Positions 14,973 to 23,814 of a DNA stretch of 64,000 nucleotides are shown here, in pieces. Source of the stretch: RYN-428 sp035551995 (lineage in GTDB: Bacteria; Planctomycetota; Phycisphaerae; Tepidisphaerales; Tepidisphaeraceae). Every line of letters begins with the position of its first letter. The stretch's first letter is position 1. The stretch spans positions 1-64,000 of the forward strand of contig DASZME010000058.1 of the NCBI GenBank assembly GCA_035551995.1, in the 5' to 3' direction. The translations under genes and the position numbers were made by a program. Below the pieces are notes generated by a model. That model saw only the letters and a list, made by a program, of their open reading frames with translations. It was not told the DNA's origin and made no database searches.

Positions 14973-17696
14973 TTAATCCACAAACACGAACTCATTCGTG
15001 TTGAATATCAGCCGGCAGACGTTGGCCATCCCATCCTTTCGCGCCACGTCGAGAAGCACGCGCGATTCCTCCGCCGACGGCGCCCGCCCGATCGCCAATC
15101 GATACGCCGCATCGATCTGCCCTTGCACATCAGGGGCCATCGATTCAACTCGCTCGGCGAAATGGTGGGCCATCCGAAGCATCAGCGGGTTGTTCATCAT
15201 CGACAACGCCTGCAGCGCCGTCAGCGTCTCATTGCGACGCGGAACAAGCTGCGACGGGTCGGCGCAATCCAGCGTTTCCATCAGCGGATTCGGAACAGAT
15301 CGAACGACAAGTCGATAAATCGAACGCCGATGCGTGGTGATGTCGTCGGGGTCGTACTCCTGATATTTGTAGTGCGGCGAGTGGTCGTCGAGAAAGCCGA
15401 AATCGCGATACGCGGGACCGCCCATCTTAAGATCAAGCTGGCCACTGACCAGCAGGACCGTATCGCGTATCGCCTCGGCATCCAGCCGATCGCGGTTCAT
15501 GCGCCAATAGTATTGGTTATTTCCGTCGAACTTTTCGAAATCGGCGTTCGACGCCGACGACTGGCGATAGACGGCGCTGGTGACGATGAGCCGTTGAAGG
15601 CCCTTCATCGACTGCGGCGTGTGAAGGTAAACGCCGCCGTCGCGGAATTCAGTCGCCAGCCAATCGAGCAACTGTGGATGCGTCGGCGTCGATCCCATTT
15701 TGCCGAAATCGTTGGGCGTCTCGACGATGCCTCTTCCGAAATGATATTGCCAGACGCGGTTGACGATCGATCGCCAGGTGAGCGGATTGCGGGCATCGAC
15801 GATCCAATCGGCCAGCATCGCCCGGCGTTGTGCCTCGGGCGCGCCGGGCGGAAGATCGAATCGCGCGGGCAGGCCGTTGAGGAATCCGACGGCGCCGGGG
15901 CCGCATTCCTTCCCGGGCGTTTTTTCGCTGCCGCGATGCAGCAGGTAGATGGGCCGCGGCTTGCCATGGGTGGGAATCAGACTGCCGGCCGGAGCGAAAT
16001 CCGTCGCCGCCGCATACACCATCGGTCGCGGCGGCAATGCTTTGAGTTCAGCCGAAGCGTCAGACTCCAGCTTGCGCAGGTCGTCTAGCGCGCGGCGTGT
16101 TTTTTTATCGAGCGCCGCCGCGAGAATCGTCTGACGCTCGCGCTGAAGTTTGGCCAGATCGGGCAAATTCGCGCCCATCGCGTAGTAGTACCCATCGACG
16201 AGATTCTTCTTCGCCCACCGCACCGGCGCCTCGATCGAGTCCAGCGCCGAAACCGGACGCCCTATCGCCGCGTTAACGCCATCGGCCGTGAATACGCTCA
16301 GCTCGCCCAAAGCGAAATTGAAATCGCTTTGCCTTGGCGCCAGCTTGGTCGCGGTAACGCGAACAAAGCGCGCTACGGTTCGACGCTCCACCGCAAAATT
16401 CTGCGGACGAACGCCCGGGTTGGGCACATCCGCGCCGGTGCGATCGACGATCGAAACAACGCCTGCCCTGAATTCGGCGTCGTCGCTGGCATCGATTTTG
16501 AATCGAACAGGAAAGCCAAACCCGGCGCCGATGCCGTTGAATGTGTCAAACGCGCCGACCACCACGACAAAGCTAATGGGCGTTGGCGCCCCAAGATCCA
16601 CCTGCACCCATTTAACCTTGTCCTGCGTCGGCGAGAGGCCGCTGTGATAACCAAATTCAGCCCGCTCGGCCCGCGCGCTCGGCTTGACGAGCACGGCGAT
16701 CTTCGCGTCCAGCGCCGTCAACTGCGGCGCCGCCGCCGGGGGAATTCGATTCTCGATCTCAGTCGCTTTGGCCGTCAATGACTCGACTCGCCGCTGAAGA
16801 TCGCGGCGCCTTTGCGCGAGCCCCGCGTCGGAGTCATAAGGCCGATCGGCCCGATCCACCGCCGCGAAAACAGCCTGAAGACTGTAGTAATCCTCCTGTT
16901 GGATCGGATCGAACTTATGATTGTGGCAACGCGCGCACTGAACGGTCAGGCTCACAAACGTGTTCATCGTCGACGACACCATGTCGTCGCGGTCGAGATT
17001 TCGGGTGATGGTTTTGTCGATGGTGCCGTCGCGAAGCTCGACCTGCCCGACAAAGTCAAACGGCCCGGCGGCGATGAAGCCCAATCCCAAAATTCCGTCG
17101 GCCGTATCCGGATAAAACCAGTCCCCGGCCAGTTGCTCTCTGACGAACCGGCCATAAGGCTTATCGTCGTTGAAGGCGTGAATCACATAATTGCGATAGG
17201 GCCAGGCGTTTGAACGAATTTTATCCTTATCGTAGCCGTGCGTGTCGCCGTAATGGACGGTATCGAGCCAGTGCCGGCCCCACCGCTCGCCGTAACGCGG
17301 CGAAGCCAAAAGACGATCGACGAGCTTCTCATACGCATCGGGAGCGTTGTCCGAAAGAAATGCCGAAATGTCTTTGGGCGAGGGAGGCAGACCCGTTAGA
17401 TCATAAGTCACCCGGCGGATGAGCGTGCGACCATCCGCTTCAGCGGATGGACGCAGATGGTTTTGACGGAGCGCGTCGAAGATGAATGCGTCGATCGGCG
17501 TACGCCCCCAACTCCCGCCCGCCGCCCGAGGAATCGCGGGACGCGCGATCGCCTTGAACGACCACCAGTCCGCCGACGGCGGCGCTTTCGCGACCGGAGG
17601 CGCCGAGGCATGGTCGGCCAGCGCAGATCCGCAAGCGACAAGCGTGGCTACGACGATCAAACTTCGAATGCAAGCAAAACAAGCACGTCGCATCAA
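14973..17696 (-). CDS. DUF1549/DUF1553 domain protein (planctomycete type)
   Basis: A 907-residue exported protein. Residues 1-27 are a signal peptide; LVAC could also act as a lipobox. DUF1549 follows (about 55-275) with the hallmarks RRVTYDLTGLPPSP, RYGERWGRHWLD and a haem-like CARCHNHKFDP. The middle (about 340-475) looks like a discoidin/F5-8-type sugar-binding domain. DUF1553 makes up the C-terminal third (LADWIVDARNPLTWRSIVNR, then NRDRLDAEAIRD). The usual N-terminal PSCyt1 cytochrome domain is absent. It is cotranscribed with the DUF1501 gene downstream and preceded by a FadR-type regulator. Confidence 0.92.
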   Translation of the reverse strand: MMRRACFACIRSLIVVATLVACGSALADHASAPPVAKAPPSADWWSFKAIARPAIPRAAGGSWGRTPIDAFIFDALRQNHLRPSAEADGRTLIRRVTYDLTGLPPSPKDISAFLSDNAPDAYEKLVDRLLASPRYGERWGRHWLDTVHYGDTHGYDKDKIRSNAWPYRNYVIHAFNDDKPYGRFVREQLAGDWFYPDTADGILGLGFIAAGPFDFVGQVELRDGTIDKTITRNLDRDDMVSSTMNTFVSLTVQCARCHNHKFDPIQQEDYYSLQAVFAAVDRADRPYDSDAGLAQRRRDLQRRVESLTAKATEIENRIPPAAAPQLTALDAKIAVLVKPSARAERAEFGYHSGLSPTQDKVKWVQVDLGAPTPISFVVVVGAFDTFNGIGAGFGFPVRFKIDASDDAEFRAGVVSIVDRTGADVPNPGVRPQNFAVERRTVARFVRVTATKLAPRQSDFNFALGELSVFTADGVNAAIGRPVSALDSIEAPVRWAKKNLVDGYYYAMGANLPDLAKLQRERQTILAAALDKKTRRALDDLRKLESDASAELKALPPRPMVYAAATDFAPAGSLIPTHGKPRPIYLLHRGSEKTPGKECGPGAVGFLNGLPARFDLPPGAPEAQRRAMLADWIVDARNPLTWRSIVNRVWQYHFGRGIVETPNDFGKMGSTPTHPQLLDWLATEFRDGGVYLHTPQSMKGLQRLIVTSAVYRQSSASNADFEKFDGNNQYYWRMNRDRLDAEAIRDTVLLVSGQLDLKMGGPAYRDFGFLDDHSPHYKYQEYDPDDITTHRRSIYRLVVRSVPNPLMETLDCADPSQLVPRRNETLTALQALSMMNNPLMLRMAHHFAERVESMAPDVQGQIDAAYRLAIGRAPSAEESRVLLDVARKDGMANVCRLIFNTNEFVFVD

Positions 17697-17758
17697 GCCT
17701 CCTTCGGCGCCCGCCGAGCACTGATGAACATATCATACAAGTTGCCATGGCGTTGAGA

Positions 17759-18547
17759 TCAGCCGAAATTTTTTCCCGGTCGCGGCGGCTTGCCGTCGGT
17801 TGCGCCGGATTCGAGCAAATCCTGACGAGAGGCGTCGATGTGTCCGGTCATCTGGGCATGCGCAGCCGCCGAGTCGTTCGCGCGCACGGCCTCCAAAATG
17901 CGGCGATGCCAGGTGATCGCGGTAACGGCGCGCGAGTGGGCGATCGTCGTCATTCGCGATTGCCGTTGCAATCCCCAGATCGCCTCCAGAACAAGTTGGA
18001 ACAGCGGATTGCCCGACGCCTCGGCGAGAATGAAGTGGAAACGCAGGTCCGCGTCCGCCTGCGCCGCCAGGTCGGGCGCGGCGGCGAGTTCTTGAATGGC
18101 CGCGTCGAGGCGCTGGATCTGCGACGGCGTCGCCCGCGCAGCGGCGAGCGCGGCGATTTCACTTTCCATCGGCCGGCGCAGTTCCGCCAGGTGCAGCAGC
18201 GACGCTTCGCCGCGCCGCAACATCAGGGCGAGGCTGTCGATGGCAAACTTGGCGTCGGCGGGCCTGACGCGCGGCCGTTTGCCCTGCGATACCTCCACAA
18301 GGCCCTGCGCCCGCAGGATCCGCATCGCCTCGCGAACAACCGTGCGCGAGACGCCAAGCGTCCGGCACAGCGCCGATTCCGGCGGTATCTCACGATCGGC
18401 GGGGAGGTGGCCGTCGATGATCCACGCGCGCAGCCGATCCACCGCCTGCTCCACCAGGGGCGGCCGCGCCTCGACGCGCCGAAGCGGCCGTTCCCTGCCC
18501 GGCTTTCGCGCGCCGGGCTCCTCGCGCATCGCACGTTTTTCGCCCAT
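17759..18547 (-). CDS. GntR-family transcriptional regulator, FadR (FCD) type
   Basis: A 262-residue regulator. The winged helix is at about residues 30-95 (LPADREIPPESALCRTLGVSRTVVREAMRILRAQGLVEVS reads as the typical GntR recognition helix region), and an all-helical FCD ligand domain fills about 110-245, with D/H residues (DLRFHFILAEASGNP, then TWHRRILEAV) that bind metal or a carboxylate ligand in this subfamily. It lies 62 bases upstream of the DUF1549 gene in the same direction, so it probably controls that operon and itself. Start at 18547; an ATG at 18529 is also possible. Confidence 0.92.
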   Translation of the reverse strand: MGEKRAMREEPGARKPGRERPLRRVEARPPLVEQAVDRLRAWIIDGHLPADREIPPESALCRTLGVSRTVVREAMRILRAQGLVEVSQGKRPRVRPADAKFAIDSLALMLRRGEASLLHLAELRRPMESEIAALAAARATPSQIQRLDAAIQELAAAPDLAAQADADLRFHFILAEASGNPLFQLVLEAIWGLQRQSRMTTIAHSRAVTAITWHRRILEAVRANDSAAAHAQMTGHIDASRQDLLESGATDGKPPRPGKNFG

Positions 18548-18555
18548 CGGTGGTA

Positions 18556-18568
18556 TGGTATCACACCA
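18556..18568. promoter_or_regulatory. FadR-type operator candidate
   Basis: TGGTATCACACCA is a 13-bp near-palindrome with the TGGT...ACCA arms and spacing typical of FadR-subfamily GntR operators. It lies 9 bases upstream of the regulator's start codon and between the divergent regulator and rsmH genes, which suggests autoregulation. Confidence 0.5.
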
Positions 18569-18729
18569 AACGAGGTTTCCAATGAATTCAATAACAGTGA
18601 CGCGGGGATGCGAAATTAGATGAATGCCGAGTCGCCCAGAAGAGGAGAGGGGAGGAGAAAAGGGGAATCAAATGCCCGGCGGTTGAAGTCGAAACTCGTG
18701 CATGTTCGCCGACGATAAAATCTGAAACC

Positions 18730-19710
18730 ATGAGATCTATGACCGATTCTTCCAAAGTCTCCGACGCCGACGAAACCACGCTTCCTTTTTCTCTGCCGTC
18801 GCAGGGCCATGAGCCGGTTCTGCTGAACCCGACGCTGGATCTTCTCAGCCTCGCTCCCCGGAAAACGATCGTCGATTGCACGCTCGGTCGCGGCGGACAT
18901 GCGGCGGCTATCGCGGAACGTCTGGGAAACGACGGGACGCTGATCGCCCTCGACGCCGACCCGCGGAATCTTAACTTTGCGCGTCGGCGATTGGCAAGCG
19001 CGCCATGCCGGGTCCGGTTTTTTCACGCCAACTTCGCGGAATTGCCGCAGGTTTTGGAGATGGCGGGGATTTCCGCCGTCGATGGGATTCTTGCCGATCT
19101 GGGCATCAGCACCAATCAGTTGTTCGAATCGGAATATGGAATGTCGTTCGGCAAGGCGATGCCATTGGATATGCGGATCGATCCGCGAACGCCTTTGAGC
19201 GCGGCGGATATTGTGAATAAAACGAAGGAGGACGATCTGGCCAACGTCCTATATGAATTGGCCCAGGAGCGTTATTCGCGAAGAATCGCCAGAAAGATTG
19301 TGGAGGCAAGACGCCATTCGCCGATCATGACTACGGATCGATTGGCCGATCTGGTGCGTTCGGCCATACCGTCACGGGGCGGAGCCCCCGACAAAATAGA
19401 TCCCGCCACTCGAACGTTCCTGGCCCTGCGGATGCGGGTCAACCGGGAACTGGAAAACCTCGCAAGCCTGCTGAAGCAGGCGCCCTTGTGTTTAACGCGG
19501 GGCGGACGATTGGCGGTGATTTCTTTTCAATCGACGGAAGACCGCGTGGTCAAGCAGGCGTTTCGGTCGGCGGAGCGGGCCGGGTTACTCAGGATACTGA
19601 CGAAAAAACCCATCCCGCCAACCGAATCCGAAATCGCCGCCAACCCACGATCGCGATCCGCCAAGCTCCGAGCCGCGGCAAGAGATATCGACGGGAGTAG
19701 TGGCGTATGA
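18730..19710 (+). CDS. rsmH: 16S rRNA (cytosine-1402-N4) methyltransferase RsmH
   Basis: A 326-residue enzyme that methylates the N4 position of C1402 in the ribosomal P site. Family motifs are plain: HEPVLL near residue 27, the SAM-binding DCTLGRGGHAAAIAERLG, LADLGISTNQL, the MPLDMRID segment, and RTFLALRMRVNRELENL, with the C-terminal LAVISFQSTEDRVVKQAF. It opens the short division/wall block, as rsmH does in classical dcw clusters. Its last four bases overlap the LysM gene start (ATGA). A start at 18739 is also possible. Confidence 0.96.
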   Translation: MRSMTDSSKVSDADETTLPFSLPSQGHEPVLLNPTLDLLSLAPRKTIVDCTLGRGGHAAAIAERLGNDGTLIALDADPRNLNFARRRLASAPCRVRFFHANFAELPQVLEMAGISAVDGILADLGISTNQLFESEYGMSFGKAMPLDMRIDPRTPLSAADIVNKTKEDDLANVLYELAQERYSRRIARKIVEARRHSPIMTTDRLADLVRSAIPSRGGAPDKIDPATRTFLALRMRVNRELENLASLLKQAPLCLTRGGRLAVISFQSTEDRVVKQAFRSAERAGLLRILTKKPIPPTESEIAANPRSRSAKLRAAARDIDGSSGV

Positions 19711-20612
19711 CTCGCGAAGCAAAAGTTGGGTTACTGGTCGGATTGGCTTTCATCATCGTCGTCGGGATTCTTCTCGAGGATTACAACCGCCTCGAGACCC
19801 AGCCATCGCCGTGGACCACCGCGGCCGACACGCTGCGCAACGGCGCCGCCACCCCGCACAACGGCTCGACGCAAAACGAAATTGTTCCGCCCCCCACCGT
19901 GTCGGCCCCGTCGCGGCCGATCCCGACCCGCGACGAAGTGCGCGAGGAAACCAAGATCGCCATCGGCCCGGGATCAGGACCGTCCTTCAACGCTCCCGGC
20001 GATCATCCGCCGGTTCGAGCGGTTCCCGCCAATCCAAATATCGGCGGCGCCAACGGCAATACGTCCAACGGCGCCGGCGATGAATCCGACCTTCAGAGAA
20101 TCGCGCGTGAGAAGGGCGTGGAAGTGGTGAACGTGGGCGGCGCCGGTTCCGCGCCGCCCACGCCCCCCACCGTCAACGGCGCCCGCCAGTACGTCGCCGT
20201 GCCCGGCGATACGCTGAGCAAGCTCGCCGGTCGATTCCTCGGCGTCAACACCAAGACCAACCGAGACGCGATCGTCGCCGTCAATCCCGCGCTGAAGCAA
20301 AACCCGAACAACATCATTGTCGGCCGGACGTATCTCATTCCCGGCAAATCCAGCGCTTCGCCCGCCGCTCCCGCCGCCCCGATCCACGTCGCCGGCGCCC
20401 CCGGCGGCAATGCCCCCGAGAATGGCGCCATGAGCTGGTACACGGTAAAGGACAACGACAGCCTCTGGCGGATCGCCGCCGAGCAACTCGGCGACGGCGC
20501 CGCCTGGATCGCCATTCGCGACATGAACAAAGAAGTGCTAAAGGGCGGCGATTCCGTGCGAAAGAACATGCGGCTCCGTCTGCCGCCGAAGTCAGTCGCG
20601 ACTACGAATTGA
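19707..20612 (+). CDS. LysM-domain membrane-anchored protein
   Basis: A 301-residue protein with an N-terminal transmembrane anchor (about residues 7-23), a long Pro/Asn/Gly-rich linker, and two LysM-type modules: one at about 160-213 (YVAVPGDTLSKLAGRFLG ... VGRTYLIPG) and one at about 246-296 (WYTVKDNDSLWRIAAEQLG ... MRLRLPP). LysM binds N-acetylglucosamine polymers such as peptidoglycan. The position between rsmH and an ftsL-like gene, with ATGA coupling to rsmH, points to a cell-wall or division role in the periplasm. Confidence 0.9.
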   Translation: MTREAKVGLLVGLAFIIVVGILLEDYNRLETQPSPWTTAADTLRNGAATPHNGSTQNEIVPPPTVSAPSRPIPTRDEVREETKIAIGPGSGPSFNAPGDHPPVRAVPANPNIGGANGNTSNGAGDESDLQRIAREKGVEVVNVGGAGSAPPTPPTVNGARQYVAVPGDTLSKLAGRFLGVNTKTNRDAIVAVNPALKQNPNNIIVGRTYLIPGKSSASPAAPAAPIHVAGAPGGNAPENGAMSWYTVKDNDSLWRIAAEQLGDGAAWIAIRDMNKEVLKGGDSVRKNMRLRLPPKSVATTN

Positions 20613-20620
20613 GTTCAACC

Positions 20621-20829
20621 AGGTGAGAGTGATAGGGTGAGGGGGTGACAAGCTGAGGGGGTGACAAGCTGAGGGGGTGACAGGGTGACAAGGTGACAAG
20701 GTGACAAGGTGATCAGGTGACAAGGTTGATGTGTGAAGAAGCATCAATCGTATATAAGCCTTCCCCCTCATATCCTGTCACCCCCTCACCTTGTCACCTT
20801 GTCACCCCCTCACCCCTCACTCCTCACCC
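20621..20829. repeat. Tandem GGTGACAAG repeats with inverted counterpart
   Basis: From 20621 to 20727 short units of the type GGTGACAAG and GAGGGGGTGACA are repeated in tandem. From about 20766 to 20829 the complements (CTTGTCACC, TGTCACCCCCTC) appear, so the gap between the LysM and ftsL-like genes could fold into a very long imperfect hairpin. The middle, 20728-20765, is ordinary sequence. No gene is seen here. Confidence 0.85.
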
Positions 20830-20846
20830 ACCCTCTCAAGGGCGCC

Positions 20847-21140
20847 ATGATTAAACTACTGATCTGTCTCTTCAGCGGCGTGGCACTGAGTCTGTTCACT
20901 TTGAACCTTCGCCATCAACAGCTTGAACTGCGGCATCAACACGCGGACCTGCACGACAGGATCAACGCTCTCCAAAGCAAACTTTGGAATCAGCAGTTGC
21001 AGATCGCCACCTTCACGGCGCCCAACTCCATCGGCGCGACCGTCAAGGGGCAGAAAATCGAAATGGTCCCCCGTTTTTCGGCGCGCGGAAGCTGGATTCA
21101 GCCCGGCGCGACGCCGACACCGCACTCGCATGGCGACTGA
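20847..21140 (+). CDS. FtsL-like small division protein
   Basis: A 97-residue bitopic protein: one transmembrane helix at residues 2-17, then a heptad coiled coil (about 20-52, LELRHQHADLHDRINALQSKLWNQQLQ) and a short tail containing IGATVKGQ. Size, topology and the place between rsmH/LysM and ftsI match FtsL, which bridges the divisome to FtsI/FtsW; the sequence itself is too diverged for a firm assignment. The ATG at 20847 is preferred; the frame upstream to 20733 merely reads through the repeat. Confidence 0.65.
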   Translation: MIKLLICLFSGVALSLFTLNLRHQQLELRHQHADLHDRINALQSKLWNQQLQIATFTAPNSIGATVKGQKIEMVPRFSARGSWIQPGATPTPHSHGD

Positions 21141-21482
21141 AACCGCGCGATGCTCGCGCATGGACAGCAAACTTCGAATATAGCGCTGAGTTGTCATAAT
21201 TTGAAACAGAGCGTCGGTTCACTCCTATCTCATCGTCTATCGCTGGGAAACAAGGCCAATTCCGGCCGTCGCGGTCCTGCACGGCGCCCGCGACCTTAAC
21301 GCATTACCGCCACAGCGATAAACGAAGGGGCGTGATGTCTCCTCGATTTTTGTCAACGATAGTGTGAATCGTGACTTGGGTCCGTTTCGGCTGAATTGGC
21401 GTCGAGCTTGGCGCAACCGACTGAGATTTTTTCCTTGGTCCGTCGGCGCCACTTCGTCCGATAACACATCGGGAGCCGAGGA
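21141..21482. other. Gap without recognised features
   Basis: I see no gene, repeat or clear promoter in the 340 bases between the ftsL-like gene and ftsI. GGGAG 7 bases before the ftsI start is a plausible ribosome-binding site. In most dcw clusters these two genes are almost adjacent, so the length of the gap is unusual. Confidence 0.5.
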
Positions 21483-23330
21483 ATGTCTATGCCTTTATTT
21501 TCCGCACGCCGTGCCGCTGCCGTCTTTATCGCGATTGGCGTGATGTTGGGCTTGCTCGTCTTTCGCGTCGCCTATCTTCAAACTGAAGGCCGTCAACAAA
21601 CCATCGGCAAAGCCGACCGGCAGCAACATCAGACCACCCGCCTCGAATCGCGCCGCGGCGGAATCTTCGACCGCAATGGATTCGCGCTCGCTCTCACCAT
21701 CCAAAAACAAGACCTTTTCGTCGATCCGCATTTCATGGCCGACGTATACCAGGAAGACGGCAAAAATCCGGAGGCGATGGACGAAGCCATCCGAAAACTC
21801 GCGGCGATCCTCGATCGAGATTCGCTTGATTTGGCGCAGGAACTCAATGACAAGGGAGACAGTCGATTTTTGCGGATCGCCAAAGACGTGGACGATGGAC
21901 GGATCGCCGCGATTCAGAAATTGAATATTCCCGGCGTTGGGTTTGTCCCGACCAGTTCCCGTTCCTATCCGATGGGTTCGCTCGCGGCCCACATCCTCGG
22001 CGGAACGGGGAAAGACGGCCATGGCCTGGAAGGCATCGAACTGAAATTCGACAAGTTGCTCAGCGGCAAAGACGGCTGGGAAAAAAAACTCAAAGACGCG
22101 CGCAGGCATGCGATTGGGATCGCCGCCGACGATTATCTCCCGCCGCAGCATGGGCAGCATTTGATACTGACCATCGACGCGAATTTGCAAATGATCGCCG
22201 AGCAGGAGTTGGGCGCCACATGTAAGGAATTTCACGCGAAAAAAGGCGAAGTGGTGGTGATGGATCCGAGCAACGGCGATGTGCTCGCGCTGGCCAACTG
22301 GCCGACGTTCGACCCCAACGATCTGGATGCGGCCACCAACGACCTTCGCCGCGATAAATGCCTGACCGACCCTTATGAACCTGGATCGACCATTAAGCCG
22401 TTCATTGTGGGTCCGGCCCTGCAATGGCGCCAGACGAGCCTGACGGAGAAGTGGCCGATCAATGGCAAGTTTTACAAAACGCCGTATGGCCGCACGATAA
22501 CCGACGTGCATCCGTACGGGCCGCTGGCCACGTGGGATGTGCTGGTGAAATCGAGCAACATCGGCATGTCGATGTTGGGAGAACGGCTCGGCAACGATCG
22601 CTTGTATCGCGCGCTGGCCGGCTGGGGATTTGGCCGTCAGACAGGCATCGAGCTGCCGGCGGAGGATCCGGGAAGACTCAATCCGCTGTGGAAATGGAAT
22701 AAATACAGCACCGAATCGGCCAGCCAGGGCTACGAGGTGATGGTGACGCCGGTGCAGCTTTGCCGGGCGTTTTGCTCATATGCCAATGGAGGCCGGCTGG
22801 TTCGGCCGACGATCATTCGCGGAATATTGGATGGCGACGGGAAAGTCGTCAGTCGTTCGCCGGGGGTGAAGCTGGAGATGCTGCCGCAGGTGTTGGACCC
22901 GATGGCGGCGAACCAAATCCGGGAGGTGTTGAGCGACGTCGTCGTTCGCGGCACCGCCGCCGGTTATGGGCGAAGCGACACGTGGAATATCTTCGGCAAA
23001 ACGGGAACGGCCCACATCAGCATGGGCCGCAGCGGCTACAGCCTCACGAAATTCAACAGCAGTTTTATCTGCGCCGCGCCTGCGGAAAATCCGCGGCTGG
23101 TCGTGGCGTTCATCGTTCACGAGCCGGAAAAAGTGCTCGCCCACTACGGCGGAACCGTCTGCGCCCCCGGTTCAAAGCGATTGCTCGAACGTGCGCTGAC
23201 GTACCTGCAGGTTCCCGCGTCTCCGGAGCTCCGCCCCCCGCCGGCGGACATCGCGAGTTTGCTCTACCAGTTCAACCCGAAAATCTACCCGCGAAAAATC
23301 GACAAGACTCAAACGGCGATGAATAACTGA
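21483..23330 (+). CDS. ftsI: Peptidoglycan transpeptidase FtsI (class B PBP)
   Basis: A 615-residue division transpeptidase. An N-terminal membrane anchor (about residues 10-27) is followed by the dimerisation domain with RRGGIFDRNG, and then the transpeptidase domain with the three active-site motifs: the SxxK serine in EPGSTIKP (Ser302), SSNIG, and KTGTA. It cross-links septal peptidoglycan. It ends the rsmH-LysM-ftsL block; murE, murF and ftsW do not follow, and the next 480 bases are palindromic repeats and then a convergent marR gene. An ATG two codons downstream is also possible. Confidence 0.95.
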   Translation: MSMPLFSARRAAAVFIAIGVMLGLLVFRVAYLQTEGRQQTIGKADRQQHQTTRLESRRGGIFDRNGFALALTIQKQDLFVDPHFMADVYQEDGKNPEAMDEAIRKLAAILDRDSLDLAQELNDKGDSRFLRIAKDVDDGRIAAIQKLNIPGVGFVPTSSRSYPMGSLAAHILGGTGKDGHGLEGIELKFDKLLSGKDGWEKKLKDARRHAIGIAADDYLPPQHGQHLILTIDANLQMIAEQELGATCKEFHAKKGEVVVMDPSNGDVLALANWPTFDPNDLDAATNDLRRDKCLTDPYEPGSTIKPFIVGPALQWRQTSLTEKWPINGKFYKTPYGRTITDVHPYGPLATWDVLVKSSNIGMSMLGERLGNDRLYRALAGWGFGRQTGIELPAEDPGRLNPLWKWNKYSTESASQGYEVMVTPVQLCRAFCSYANGGRLVRPTIIRGILDGDGKVVSRSPGVKLEMLPQVLDPMAANQIREVLSDVVVRGTAAGYGRSDTWNIFGKTGTAHISMGRSGYSLTKFNSSFICAAPAENPRLVVAFIVHEPEKVLAHYGGTVCAPGSKRLLERALTYLQVPASPELRPPPADIASLLYQFNPKIYPRKIDKTQTAMNN

Positions 23331-23406
23331 GCGATCTGGAACGTTTCTCAGGTTGGTAGCGCGTGCGACGTTTTGTTAAAGATCGCGTGGCTGAGCGTTT
23401 GGTGGT

Positions 23407-23488
23407 GACGCCGGTTTTGAGGTACTCCGACGACCCGGCTTCCGCGACGCTTCGATCCGGCTCTTCGGAGTACCTCAAAACCGGCGTC
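23407..23488. repeat. 82-bp element with perfect 24-bp inverted repeats
   Basis: Bases 23407-23430 (beginning GACGCCGGTTTTGAGG) are exactly complementary to 23465-23488, with a 34-base GC-rich loop. It lies 76 bases after the ftsI stop. It has no T-run, so a simple terminator is less likely than a structured RNA or a small mobile repeat. Confidence 0.8.
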
Positions 23489-23574
23489 GGGTGTTGAAAC
23501 GGGTTCCCACGCACTTTGAACGCGCCAGCAATCTGAAAAATGCTCTAATAATGAACTTGCGCGATTACGCGCTC

Positions 23575-23702
23575 TACTCCCTCGCCCGGTAATCCGGGAG
23601 AGGGGAGGCAGGGCTTTTTTGAAACAATGCAACTCGCAAAATCCGCGAACTGTCAAAGAAACCCTCACCCTGCCCTTTCCCGGAGTGCCGGGCGAGGGTA
23701 TA
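23575..23702. repeat. Paired inverted copies of a GC-rich palindrome
   Basis: Two related units of about 48 bases lie head to head: one at 23575-23622 (around CCCGGTAATCCGGGAGAGGG, followed by a T-run) and its diverged complement at 23653-23702 (around CCCGGAGTGCCGGGCGAGGG). Each is itself a hairpin, and the pair could form a cruciform. The core resembles the interior of the MITE-like elements at 13190 and 34544. The rest of the gap, 23331-23814, has no gene. Confidence 0.7.
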
Positions 23703-23814
23703 AAAAAACGCTATCTAAAACGCTCTCGCAATAGATCAATTCAACCGGTTCGTCCCTAAAAAACCCACATTGCTTGCACGGTAAATCGCGATCCCGCGTC
23801 GACCAAAGGCGCAT

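Noticed and set aside
14940..16088. Long plus-strand frame of 382 codons
   Set aside because: It lies opposite the DUF1549/DUF1553 gene, is Arg/His-rich and has no family pattern: a shadow of high-GC coding DNA.
20733..20846. N-terminal extension of the ftsL-like gene
   Set aside because: The extra 38 codons merely translate the GTGACAAG-type repeat; the later ATG gives a protein that starts at its membrane helix.
21495..22511. Minus-strand frame of 338 codons
   Set aside because: Antisense to ftsI; rich in Arg, no motif.
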